From Pseudomonas fluorescens Q2-87 (GTDB lineage: Bacteria > Pseudomonadota > Gammaproteobacteria > Pseudomonadales > Pseudomonadaceae), in the NCBI RefSeq assembly GCF_000281895.1, contig NZ_CM001558.1:6203684-6267683 (forward strand): a stretch of DNA of 64,000 nt, written 5' to 3'. Below are positions 19,202 to 28,416 of this stretch, in pieces (position 1 is the first letter of the stretch; every line of letters starts with the position of its first letter). The translations under genes were made by a program, and so were the position numbers. Under the pieces are notes generated by a model, which saw nothing but the letters and a program-made list of their open reading frames with translations, was not told where the DNA came from and made no database searches.

Positions 19202-19698
19202 TGGTCATTTACCTTGAGCATACTTTCAAGCGCCTTGGCGATCCCATCCTGGCCCAGGGTCAGGTTCGCTTTGGTCAACTGTTTGGCTGGTATCGGCAGT
19301 GTGTAGCGCCATCGGATGTGTGGCAGGTCACGGTATGCCGCGAGCACGCCAACATAACGACTACCCCCGGCGATACTGAGCCTGAGCTCCGTGGTTTCAC
19401 CTGGACGCAGCTCCAGCTCTTCGCTGGAAACCAGATCAGGCGACAGGGTTTCTCGCGCACGCTCATACAGGCTGAAGAAGTCTGCATTTTCAAAAGCTAC
19501 CGGATGCTTGAGTTCAAACAACCGCACTACCACCGGTGATGGCCGTCCATTGAGGTCAAGGTTGAGTTGATCGCTTGCGGTGAGCGTGAGGTTGAGCTTG
19601 GTCATCGTCGAAAAGGGCGACAGCGCGGCGCAACCGGCCAACAACATTGCCATGGATACAGCCGTCAGAATCTTTAAAAACATCGTGCAGTGATACAT
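19198..19698 (-). CDS. tssJ: T6SS outer-membrane lipoprotein TssJ
   Basis: Lipoprotein of 166 residues with a lipobox (MLLAGC) around residues 19-23, destined for the inner face of the outer membrane, where it binds the TssM periplasmic domain. The mature part is the usual beta-sandwich pattern (TKLNLTLTASDQLN, PVVVRLFELK). I kept the ATG at 19698, which has GGAT upstream; a later ATG at 19683 would also give a complete signal peptide. It starts 4 bp after the FHA gene. Confidence 0.93.
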   Translation of the reverse strand: MYHCTMFLKILTAVSMAMLLAGCAALSPFSTMTKLNLTLTASDQLNLDLNGRPSPVVVRLFELKHPVAFENADFFSLYERARETLSPDLVSSEELELRPGETTELRLSIAGGSRYVGVLAAYRDLPHIRWRYTLPIPAKQLTKANLTLGQDGIAKALESMLKVNDQ

Positions 19699-19702
19699 GG
19701 GT

Positions 19703-20896
19703 TCATCCGTGATAGTCGGTTTGCAGGCTGGAAATCAACCGAACCTGCTCTTCATAGGCCTGGGCGAAATCCCGGACCAATAGGCGATCGGTCCAATCCT
19801 CGTCCTGACATAGCGCTTGGTGATATCGGCTATAGGCCTTCCAATAGTGGCCGGAGGTGCTGATTAGCGGCTTGTGCTCCCGCTCCAGGCGTAGGATCAA
19901 CTGTCGAGGGGAAAAGTGTTCCAACGTTGCACGCAAGGTGACGCGACTGGCTGAGAGCAAAGCCACCTGGTGGGCTTGCAGGTCGTGAAATGCACGGGTA
20001 ATAAGTTGCTCGGCCGATAATGGTGCTGGGTTGGTCGGCAGCAATAGCTTCTGCAGCGCGCTGTCAGCGGATTTCAATGGATTTTCCTGCTCCTCCTGAA
20101 TGAATGGCTGAGGTAGACGTAATTCGTTTTTCAACTCCGAGCGTGTGCGCAGGCTCTGTTGCACCCCCCTCATGCTTTGCTTGAGCAGCAGCGCGGCGCT
20201 GATCGCCAAAGCTTCACGGGCCTCTTGGTCCAAGCTTTCGAGGCTTATCCCCAAGGCGTTACCGAAACGCTGCCAGAAATCCTCGAGGGGGTGGTCGACA
20301 GGGTCGAATGACGGGGCTGGCTCCGCCACAGACTCAGCTGGCGCTGCAACCAGCTTTGGCAGTAGGAGGTTTTCCATATCGATGCGAGCGTAATCCGAAC
20401 TCCCTGGGATGTCCGGTCGTGCAGTAGCCGGATCTATCAACGCATCTATATCCATGCGGACATGCTCGTGTTGTTCCAGAGCCTTCAGCGGATCGAGGTC
20501 CAGAAATGCGTCATCCGGAATAAGGCTACCGGCCAACATCGTGCGGTTGGGGTCAACAGGTCTCATTTCAGGCCCGCAGACCAGCCGTGCAAGGATCTCG
20601 AAATCACCCATGATGTAGGCGTCTCCGTCCTGTATGCGTACCGGTGCGTCGCTGGGCAGACGTCTTCCACTTTCACGATGGGTCGTCCCATTGCCACTTG
20701 TGTCGGTCAGAAAAAATGCGCCCTCCTGGAAGCTGACCTGGGCATGACGTTTGGAAAGCAGTCGCTGGCGGTCAGGGATGATCCAATCACAGTCCTCACC
20801 TCTTCCAATGACGCCACCAGCCGGCCCGAAAGTTTTCTTGCACCGCTGCGCAGCAACGAACTGCTTGGCACTGAGCATTTCAAGAACAAGTTCCAT
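19703..20896 (-). CDS. tagH: T6SS FHA-domain protein (TagH/Fha2 type)
   Basis: Cytoplasmic protein of 397 residues. An N-terminal forkhead-associated domain spans about residues 15-105, with phosphothreonine-binding motifs GRGEDC and LSKRHAQV and a later GNGTTH. The C-terminal ImpI/VasC-like helical region starts near residue 200. In other T6SSs such proteins receive the signal of the Stk/PpkA kinase and promote assembly. It lies in the fha2 position of the operon, between the small lipoprotein and tssJ genes. Confidence 0.92.
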   Translation of the reverse strand: MELVLEMLSAKQFVAAQRCKKTFGPAGGVIGRGEDCDWIIPDRQRLLSKRHAQVSFQEGAFFLTDTSGNGTTHRESGRRLPSDAPVRIQDGDAYIMGDFEILARLVCGPEMRPVDPNRTMLAGSLIPDDAFLDLDPLKALEQHEHVRMDIDALIDPATARPDIPGSSDYARIDMENLLLPKLVAAPAESVAEPAPSFDPVDHPLEDFWQRFGNALGISLESLDQEAREALAISAALLLKQSMRGVQQSLRTRSELKNELRLPQPFIQEEQENPLKSADSALQKLLLPTNPAPLSAEQLITRAFHDLQAHQVALLSASRVTLRATLEHFSPRQLILRLEREHKPLISTSGHYWKAYSRYHQALCQDEDWTDRLLVRDFAQAYEEQVRLISSLQTDYHG

Positions 20897-20915
20897 TTAT
20901 TGAAGCTCCTTGTTG

Positions 20916-21056
20916 TTACTTGCCGCGATTGACCGCCTGTGGATCCCCCAGGGGACGATAATCAATGTCATCGAATTTATAGTTACCGCTGCAACCCATG
21001 AGGGCGGACAGCACAATGAACGCCAGCAGAGCGGCTTGCCGGGACAAAACAGGCAT
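20916..21056 (-). CDS. Small T6SS-linked lipoprotein (orfX position)
   Basis: Lipoprotein of 46 residues, easily missed because of its size. The ATG at 21056 follows a GGAGATATTCCG ribosome-binding site. The sequence MPVLSRQAALLAFIVLSAL is a signal peptide with lipobox ALMGC, leaving a mature peptide of only about 25 residues (CSGNYKFDDIDYRPLGDPQ). It sits between sfa and fha, where the P. aeruginosa H2 cluster has the short orfX. Its role in secretion is not known to me. Confidence 0.75.
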   Translation of the reverse strand: MPVLSRQAALLAFIVLSALMGCSGNYKFDDIDYRPLGDPQAVNRGK

Positions 21057-21117
21057 CGGAATATCTCCAGGTGTGAACGAGCCAGGCTGGCATCGGTACG
21101 GGCTAGTAATGGCTGGA

Positions 21118-22629
21118 TCAATTGAAATCACCGCGCTGAATGTTCAAGCGGCCAAGGCGATAGATCAGTGTGCGGATTGGCAAACCCAGTTCACGGGCGG
21201 CACGCGTCTTGTTGCCGGCGCTCTCGCGCAGGCAGTCGATCAGTAGGCTACGTTCGATTTGCGCCAGCCGTTCTCGTAGGGTTACGCGGCCGCGATTGGA
21301 TGGGGGCTGGATGTGCAGCGTAAAATGCTCGACGCGCAGTTCGCCGTTCTCGCATAGCAGTACTGCCCTTTCTACGACGCTTTTGAGTTCACGGACATTT
21401 CCTGGGAAGCCATAGGCGGCCAGATGATCGAGCGACTCGTCTGACCAACGAACCGGAGCGCGCTGCAGGAGCGCGCAAGCCTTGTCGGCAAAGTGCCGGG
21501 CCAATTCAATAATGTCGCCCTCGCGTTGACGCAACGCCGGCAGTTGGATCGGAAACTGTGCGAGGCGGTAATACAGGTCTTCGCGAAACCTGCCCTCTTC
21601 CATCAATTGCTTCAGATCACGATGAGTGGCGGCGATGATCCGAACGTCGACGTGGTGAGTCTCGTTCGATCCCAAAGGGCGGATTTCACCCTCCTGCAAA
21701 ACTCGCAACAACTTGGCTTGGAGGGACAATGGCATGTCGCCAATTTCATCTAGCAGCAGCGTGCCCCCATTGGCCGCATCGAATAGCCCGGTACGATCCC
21801 GGTCGGCACCGGTGAAAGCCCCTTTGCGATAGCCAAAAAGCTCGCTTTCCAACAAGTTTTCAGGAACGGCCGCGCAGTTCTGTACGATGAACGCCTGGGA
21901 CCGACGCTGCCCATAATCATGGATAGCCCGAGCCACGACTTCCTTACCCGTACCGGTCTCGCCCCGTAACAAGATGGAGTAGGGGCTGCACAATACTTTA
22001 CTGATCAGCGAGCAAGTCTGGCGCATCGCCGCGCTCCTGCCGATCAGGCCATAGTCATTGCCGGTCGGCAGATCACCGATGACATGTACGGGCTCTTCGA
22101 CTGGACCGCATATGCGTCGTAATAGATGCATCTGGCCAAGCGCGAAAGCTCCAAGATGTCGCAAGGATTCAGCGAACCCATGCAAATCGACACGCTGAAC
22201 ACTGGCGCATAGCAACAGGCCCGTAACGCCCCCCTGCGGGTTGGCGAGGGGCACACAGAGCAGCGACTGCCAGGGCCTGGCCCGGACCGGAAGGAAACTG
22301 GTTTCATACAGGCAACTGCTCAGCTCTGTGAGGCTAACCACACGGTTCTGGCGCAGGGCAAATTGCAACAGTTGCTCGCTGTGGTAATTGAACCGTTCGG
22401 TCCGCTCCCGAAACCGCAAGAGACCATCAAGGCATTCAGCATGTACTTTCAGGTGGCCTTGACTGGCATCAAGCAAGTACAGCTGAGCCAGCTCACAACC
22501 GGTCAGTCCCGCTACACCCTGAATGAAATCCCTTACCAAACAATCACCGTCCGCCAAGCGCGAAAGTTTGGAAAACTGCGTCAAAAGCGCTTCGGCAAGG
22601 GCAAGCGGTTGGGTAGCCGTCTCGAACAT
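21118..22629 (-). CDS. Sigma-54-dependent T6SS activator (Sfa type)
   Basis: Bacterial enhancer-binding protein of about 503 residues from the ATG at 22629, which has TGAGGTGGG upstream; a GTG at 22653 is the alternative. An N-terminal GAF-like sensor (about residues 15-175) is followed by an AAA+ domain with Walker A GETGTGKE and the sigma-54 contact motif GAFTGA. A C-terminal Fis-type helix-turn-helix (NKTRAARELGLPIRTLIYRL) binds DNA. It should activate sigma-54 promoters, presumably of this T6SS or of hcp/vgrG genes elsewhere. The regulon is inferred from position. Confidence 0.92.
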   Translation of the reverse strand: MFETATQPLALAEALLTQFSKLSRLADGDCLVRDFIQGVAGLTGCELAQLYLLDASQGHLKVHAECLDGLLRFRERTERFNYHSEQLLQFALRQNRVVSLTELSSCLYETSFLPVRARPWQSLLCVPLANPQGGVTGLLLCASVQRVDLHGFAESLRHLGAFALGQMHLLRRICGPVEEPVHVIGDLPTGNDYGLIGRSAAMRQTCSLISKVLCSPYSILLRGETGTGKEVVARAIHDYGQRRSQAFIVQNCAAVPENLLESELFGYRKGAFTGADRDRTGLFDAANGGTLLLDEIGDMPLSLQAKLLRVLQEGEIRPLGSNETHHVDVRIIAATHRDLKQLMEEGRFREDLYYRLAQFPIQLPALRQREGDIIELARHFADKACALLQRAPVRWSDESLDHLAAYGFPGNVRELKSVVERAVLLCENGELRVEHFTLHIQPPSNRGRVTLRERLAQIERSLLIDCLRESAGNKTRAARELGLPIRTLIYRLGRLNIQRGDFN

Positions 22630-22639
22630 CGCACCCACC

Positions 22640-25233
22640 TCAGGCGAACTCACACACTACGCTGACGTCGCCGTCGAGCGTAGCGTGTACATGCCGCAGT
22701 GGCTGGTCCTCCGCCATGGCCGCAACCAACCGATCGGCGACCAATGGCATCAGATGCAGGTCCAGCAGACGGTCAATCAGGCGGGCGCCACTACCATTGG
22801 GGACGTATCGTTCGACCAGATGCTCAACAAGACGCCCGCAGTAGCTGAAACCCAGCTGACGCCGGCTCAGTCGCTCCCCCAAACGATCGAGTTTGAGTTC
22901 CACCAACTCTCGCAAGACCGGCCCGCTGAGGGGGTAGTACGGCACCACACACATCCGGGCCAAAAGCGCTGGTTTGAAATGCTTGACGAGTATCGGGCCA
23001 ATGGAATCTTTCAGGCGTTCGGCACTCGGACGAGCGTCGTTCTTGCACAACTCGCTGATACGCTCACTGCCCAAATTCGATGTCATCAGAATCAGTGTGT
23101 TGCGAAAGTCGATTTCCCGTCCTTCTCCATCATTGGCTATGCCTTTGTCGAAGATTTGGTAGAACAGATTCAGCACATCCGGGTCGGCTTTTTCGACCTC
23201 ATCGAGCAATACCACCGAATAAGGTTTTTGCCGTACGGCTTCAGTGAGCATCCCGCCGTCACCAAAACCGACATAGCCCGGTGGCGCACCGATCAGCCGA
23301 GAGATGGTGTGTTTCTCCTGAAACTCGGCCATGTTGAGGATGGTCATGAAACGATCACCGCCGTAGAGCAGGTCGGCCAGGGCATGCGCCGTTTCGGTCT
23401 TGCCGACGCCGCTCGGACCCACTAACAGAAACACGCCCACCGGAGCATCGGGCTTGTTCAGGCCTGCCGCAGCCGATCGCATCGCAAGATCCAGCGCCTG
23501 CACCGCCTGTTCCTGGCCGCGAATACGGGTACGCAGGTCCGTCGCGAAACGGGCGACTTTTACGTTGTGCTCCCTTGCCAGTTGCGAAAGTGGTACACCG
23601 GTCCAGGCACTGATCACTTCTGCCACCAGCCGCGGGCAAACTTCAAAGCTGACCAGGCGCCCATGGACCTGCGCTGCAACCAACGCGCCATGAGTTTCAC
23701 GTAATGCCGCCTCTAGAACCTCGACATCAAGCGCCTGATCCGCTGCGGCTCCCCGCGCCGCGGCCAATTGTTGACGCAGCGATAGCAGGCGCTCCGCAAG
23801 GATGCGTTGATTGGTCCACTGGTTCTCCAGCGCCCGACACTCATCCTTCATGGCACCCAGACGCGCCTCTAACGCCTCCAGCATCTGAAGATCAATAGAC
23901 AAGCCGGCTCCGACATCGCGGCGCAACGCCTGGCGCTGACGCTCACTTTCGACCAACTCACCGCGTTGTCGCTCAAGGCTTTGCGGCGCAGCGGCCAGAC
24001 TGATGCGCACACGAGCACAGGCGGTGTCGAGCACATCGATGGCCTTGTCAGGCAGTTGGCGCCCGGCCAGGTAACGTGCAGACAATTGCGCCGCTGCGAC
24101 CACCGCATCATCACGTAGGTAAATTCCATGGCTGCTCTCGTAGGTCTGGACCAAGCCACGCAGGATGGTCACCGCCTCATCGACAGTCGGCTCGTGCAAT
24201 CGCACTGGCTGGAAGCGCCGTGCCAGGGCAGGGTCCTTCTCAAAATATTTTTGTATTCCGCCCAAGTGGTGGCGGCAATGGTGCGCAGTTCGCCCCGAGC
24301 CAACGCTGGCTTCAGCAGGTTGGCCGCATCGCCCCCCCCGGCGCTGTTACCCGCACCGATCAAGGTGTGGGCCTCGTCGATAAATAAAATGATGGGTTTG
24401 GGCGAAGTCCTGACCCCTTCGATTACACCTTTGAGACGGCGCTCGAACTCACCTTTCATGCCGGCGCCGGCCTGCAGCAGGCCCATGTCCAACGAAAGCA
24501 ACTCAACGCCTTCAAGCACGGACGGTACTTCTCCCGCAGCGATACGCAAGGCCAGCCCTTCCACAATGGCGGTCTTGCCCACCCCTGCTTCACCGACCAC
24601 GATTGGATTGTTTTTCCGGCGTCGAACGAGGATATCGACCATTTGCCTGATCTCACCGTCTCGACATAACACTGGGTCGAGCTGGCCTTCACGGGCCTGT
24701 TGAGTCAGGTTATGGGTAAAGCGCTCCAGCAGAAAGTCGCCCGACGCAACGGTTTGAGCTTCGGTCGGTTGGACCTGCTGTGACAGGACGAAATCTTTCA
24801 GTCGGTCGACATTCAACTTGCTAAGCAAAGCTTGATAAGGGCGATCCACATAGCGAAGCGGGTTAAGCAGCAATGCCAGGACCAATGCCGCTTGTCCAAC
24901 CTGGCTCCGCCCCAATTCGAGATTGGCTACCAGCAGTGCATCTTGCAGCCATTGCACCAGCTCGGGAGCGAATGTCGGGTTACGCGAGGCGCAGCTTTCC
25001 GCTCGTCGTTGCAAGTTGACACTCAACTCGCCCGCACTTATCCGGACATCCTCCAAGGCACGCACGAGCAGACCCCGTGGGCGCTCCAACAGGCCCAACA
25101 TCAAGTCTTCCACCAGAACTTCATTGGCACCACGGTCTACGCATCGCTCGGCCGAACGCTCCAGGTCGCTTCTTGTTTCGGCGTCCAATGTTTGAATAAG
25201 TCGCTGAAGATCTACGTTGATCATGTCATCCAT
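22640..25233 (-). pseudogene. clpV: T6SS sheath-recycling ATPase ClpV (TssH), split by a one-base deletion
   Basis: Double AAA+ ATPase that disassembles contracted TssBC sheaths. The two halves are in different frames. Frame 1 (25233 down to about 24255) has the N-domain and the first ATPase, with Walker A GEAGVGKT at residues 214-221. Frame 2 (about 24260 down to 22640) continues with QKYFEKDPALARRF, the second Walker A GPSGVGKTE and the C-terminal domain. In frame 1 the conserved ...ATTWAEYK is followed by NILRR and a stop near 24169. Restoring a sixth A to the A5 run at 24248-24252 (minus strand) gives AEYKKYFEKD and a full-length protein of about 864 residues. It is either a mutation or a base-calling error. 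Confidence 0.9.
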
Positions 25234-26239
25234 TCCTAATGAGTTTGCTGCCGAGGGTCAGCACACCATCGGCGCGTTCATGTCCAAGCCAACTGGTCCA
25301 TCCCAAGCGACACGTGTTCTGTCCTCCAAGGCGCAACTCACGTATTTCCTGCCGGCGCAGGACCAGGCGAATGTCATATTCAAGGGGATCACGCAGGATG
25401 AATCGCACCAGCGAACACAGCGGCTGATAACCCATACCGATGGGCAGGAATTCGTGGAAGCGTTGCCAGTCCAGCTCGCGGATATGGATACGAAACTTGC
25501 CGCTGCGGTCGCGTACCCTTTCGCCAAGCACCAGGTCTTCGCTCAGATGGCTGTTGAAATTACCCAGGCGATTGCGCTGCTCGCCAAGGATGTCGACGCA
25601 GCGCTCAATACATTGTTCGAGCTTCAGCTCAGCGTGCTTGAAGTAGTAACGTAGTACGGCTTCGATCAGTGCCGCGGAGTGGGCACGAAGGCTGAGCAAG
25701 CCCAGGTACGGCAACAAACGTTTCCAATTAAGTTGGCGGGCCGTGCGAATTTCTTCGCCGCCCAGGCCGATCAGTGCAAATAACTGTTCGGAAAACGAGT
25801 CTCTGGCACCACTCTCGAAGCTTGCGCAGTAACGGTACTTTTGCCATATCGGCAGCATTAATCGTTGGAGACGATGGTGAAACAAGTCGAGGAAATGGCG
25901 AGTCGAATTGGTGTCCTCTTGTCCCAAGGCTTGTTCTGCATAGAACGCCGGTAACGGTGACCCTGCGCCCACAAGGCTAATGAGGTTCAAGCACAGGCGC
26001 GCTTTCACCCTTCCCTGCTCCTCGAAAAACTCCACACGCTCGATGTCACTGGCCGGAAATCCCAGGCTAGGGTTAGCCTGGAATTCCAATTGGTCGTACA
26101 GTTCCTCGTCACTCAGATCAGGATGGGCTTCACGCAGCCGGTCAATAACCAGCAACACAGCCTGAAACAGTGAGTATTCACGTATCGATTTTGTCAGCAC
26201 GTTTATAGAAGCGGCTGCTGGCCCATGCGTGGCGTCCAT
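25226..26239 (-). CDS. tssG: T6SS baseplate protein TssG
   Basis: Baseplate wedge subunit of 337 residues (VasB family). It has the typical start region SIREYSLFQAVLLVIDRL and the conserved FHHRLQRLMLPIWQKYRY block around residue 130. It overlaps tssF by 37 bp and clpV by 8 bp, indicating translational coupling. It forms a TssF2-TssG wedge around the baseplate hub. Confidence 0.94.
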   Translation of the reverse strand: MDATHGPAAASINVLTKSIREYSLFQAVLLVIDRLREAHPDLSDEELYDQLEFQANPSLGFPASDIERVEFFEEQGRVKARLCLNLISLVGAGSPLPAFYAEQALGQEDTNSTRHFLDLFHHRLQRLMLPIWQKYRYCASFESGARDSFSEQLFALIGLGGEEIRTARQLNWKRLLPYLGLLSLRAHSAALIEAVLRYYFKHAELKLEQCIERCVDILGEQRNRLGNFNSHLSEDLVLGERVRDRSGKFRIHIRELDWQRFHEFLPIGMGYQPLCSLVRFILRDPLEYDIRLVLRRQEIRELRLGGQNTCRLGWTSWLGHERADGVLTLGSKLIRNG

Positions 26240-27990
26240 TGATACACCTCTCCCTGTGTGCTGTTCACTCGCAGCTCGTGATACGAATTGAGGCTGGCAT
26301 AAAGAGCAAAAAATTCGTTGAGGACTGAAGCGAAGACGAACACGTCGCCTTCTCCAATGTAGCCCTGTGGATCAATGGTCAGCTCAGTGCGCAGGCCGCG
26401 AACCGGCAGCCCCCGGTGCAGCCGGTCTACATGCTGGTGCTTGATCGACTTGAGCCCATCCAGCAAACGCTTGCTGACCTTCTCTGTCTGCTCGTCGTAG
26501 TAGCGCGGAAAATCGTAGGTTTCGAGAATTACCTTCAGCGCATTGACGTCCGCCAGCGATAGGTAGTTGAGCGACATGTTGCTAATCAGCTTCCAGAGGA
26601 AGTCGCGATTGAGCGGAGGCGCAAAGCTTTGGGTGACTGGGCCTATGTTGCGGAAGCTCAACGATTCCGGACTTCTGTCACTAGGTTGATTGATGTCCCC
26701 GGGCTGTAGGTGGCGAGGCAAGTTTTGGTTCGTGCACATCAGCTCAATCGAAAGCGTTTCATGGGATTGGACGTGTCTGACGCCAAAGCCCAGGCAAGTG
26801 TCGAGGCCATCGTGCACCAACGAAGGACGTTGGCGGACGCTGTAGTAGGGGCGGCTGTGGGGCACGTCGAAGCTCGAATCATGCTCGAAGGATTCGAACG
26901 GTACATAAGCCTGGTAACCCAGACCGCCGGGATTCCAACCCGTGACACTCTCCACCGAAAACACCCCGCAGTGCTCCTGGTCATAATCGGCTGGCAGCAG
27001 CAGGTAATCGTCCTGTTTGCCATCCAGGCGAATCGGCAGAGCGTCATGCTTAAACAGATTGACGATGGGCGTGCAGTAAAGCTTCACGTTATCCAGCGTG
27101 GGGCGCATCCGCTGGATGCTGCTTTTGCCTATATCAAAGCGCATGTCCAGGCCTCGCATCCGCTTGAGGCTGCTGAGCGGCCAAGCATTGATCACATCGA
27201 GGCCATTGACATCGACGAACAGGAACTTTTCCTGAAAAGCAAAATACTCCTGCAGGTATCGATAGCCGCGGAAGGTATTCAGCGGGTACGGGATGAGTGC
27301 TTCCTCTTCGGCAAACCCCACCGGCTGGACATGGTCAGCTGGGATCCTGAGCACCAGCGGACTGCCATCTTCAGCAGCGAGCACGTCACCGGCGTAGTCC
27401 AGCGGGATCAGCTCGATTCCCTCAAGGTTACGTAACAGACTGAGGTAAAGCATTTGGCTGATGTAACGCTCGCCGGCGAAGTGCAGACGCAAACGGTTCA
27501 ATTGCAATTCACCAAAATGGCCGTCGCAATGCATCTCCAGACGCAGGCTCAATAGCGACCCGTCCCCTTTCACTGAATAACTCAACTTGGTCAAATCAAG
27601 CGCCAAGACTTCAGTTGGATAACAAGTCAAAAAGCGGCAACGCACCTCTTGGACTGGCTTGCTTTCGACTGGCGTATCTCGCTCCACTCGTAATGCAGGA
27701 CCGGATCGTTGCAGCGGATCGAACTGTAAAATACTGAAGGCGGGTAGCGGCCGCATGTAATTCGGCCAAAGCAGTTGCATCAGTGAATGGCTCAGTTCCG
27801 GCAACTGATCATCGAGCTTCTGACGCAGTCGGCCGGTCAAGAATGCAAACCCTTCCAGCAACCGCTCGACATCTGGGTCCCGTCCCGCCTGCCCTAGAAA
27901 TGGCGCCAATGCCGGATTCCGCTCGGAGAAACGTCGCCCCAACTGGCGAAGCGCCGTCAACTCGCTCTGGTAGTAATGGTTAAACGACAT
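26203..27990 (-). CDS. tssF: T6SS baseplate protein TssF
   Basis: Baseplate subunit of 595 residues (VasA/ImpG family). It starts MSFNHYYQSELTALRQLGRRF, the hallmark of TssF, and has the DPDVERLLEGFAFLTGRL segment near residue 38. The length is normal. It is followed 6 bp upstream on the operon by tssE and overlaps tssG downstream. Confidence 0.95.
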   Translation of the reverse strand: MSFNHYYQSELTALRQLGRRFSERNPALAPFLGQAGRDPDVERLLEGFAFLTGRLRQKLDDQLPELSHSLMQLLWPNYMRPLPAFSILQFDPLQRSGPALRVERDTPVESKPVQEVRCRFLTCYPTEVLALDLTKLSYSVKGDGSLLSLRLEMHCDGHFGELQLNRLRLHFAGERYISQMLYLSLLRNLEGIELIPLDYAGDVLAAEDGSPLVLRIPADHVQPVGFAEEEALIPYPLNTFRGYRYLQEYFAFQEKFLFVDVNGLDVINAWPLSSLKRMRGLDMRFDIGKSSIQRMRPTLDNVKLYCTPIVNLFKHDALPIRLDGKQDDYLLLPADYDQEHCGVFSVESVTGWNPGGLGYQAYVPFESFEHDSSFDVPHSRPYYSVRQRPSLVHDGLDTCLGFGVRHVQSHETLSIELMCTNQNLPRHLQPGDINQPSDRSPESLSFRNIGPVTQSFAPPLNRDFLWKLISNMSLNYLSLADVNALKVILETYDFPRYYDEQTEKVSKRLLDGLKSIKHQHVDRLHRGLPVRGLRTELTIDPQGYIGEGDVFVFASVLNEFFALYASLNSYHELRVNSTQGEVYQWTPRMGQQPLL

Positions 27991-27996
27991 GATTGG

Positions 27997-28407
27997 CTAT
28001 CCTTGTCTGACCTTGACCTGGCCGCGGCCATCCAGGCACGCGATAAAACTTACCTGCCGCTTGACACCTGTCACCTCCAACAACGCGTCGATGCTGAAGG
28101 ACAGACGAAGCTGATCAGCGTCATTCGGCATTGAAGCGACACGGACATTTTTGAGGCGAGGTTCGTACGCCTCGATGAAGGTCCTGATGGCCGCGCGGGC
28201 TTGGCTTCTTGCGTCATGCAGGCTCAAGCGCATGTCATTGAGATCAGGTAGTCCGTAGTCGGGTACCGTCTGCACGCTACCAGCGCGGGTACTGAGCATC
28301 TTGGCCAGGTGGGCAGCCACTGATGCGGTGACGCGAACCTGACGGCTCAAAACCGCATTTTTTCCGACATCATCGGACAGGCGCTCGAAAAGGCTGCCAT
28401 AAGTCAT
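27997..28407 (-). CDS. tssE: T6SS baseplate protein TssE (gp25-like)
   Basis: Small wedge protein of 136 residues related to phage T4 gp25. It begins GSLFERLSDD and has the VPDYGLPDLNDM motif (about residues 47-58), which is the conserved gp25 signature. It connects the baseplate to the growing TssBC sheath. It sits 9 bp after tssC. Confidence 0.94.
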   Translation of the reverse strand: MTYGSLFERLSDDVGKNAVLSRQVRVTASVAAHLAKMLSTRAGSVQTVPDYGLPDLNDMRLSLHDARSQARAAIRTFIEAYEPRLKNVRVASMPNDADQLRLSFSIDALLEVTGVKRQVSFIACLDGRGQVKVRQG

Positions 28408-28416
28408 GAGTCGCGC

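Noticed and set aside
24238..24262. Programmed ribosomal frameshift or transcriptional slippage in clpV
   Set aside because: Only five A and no good slippery heptamer or downstream structure; I know of no clpV that uses recoding. A deletion or base-calling error explains it better.
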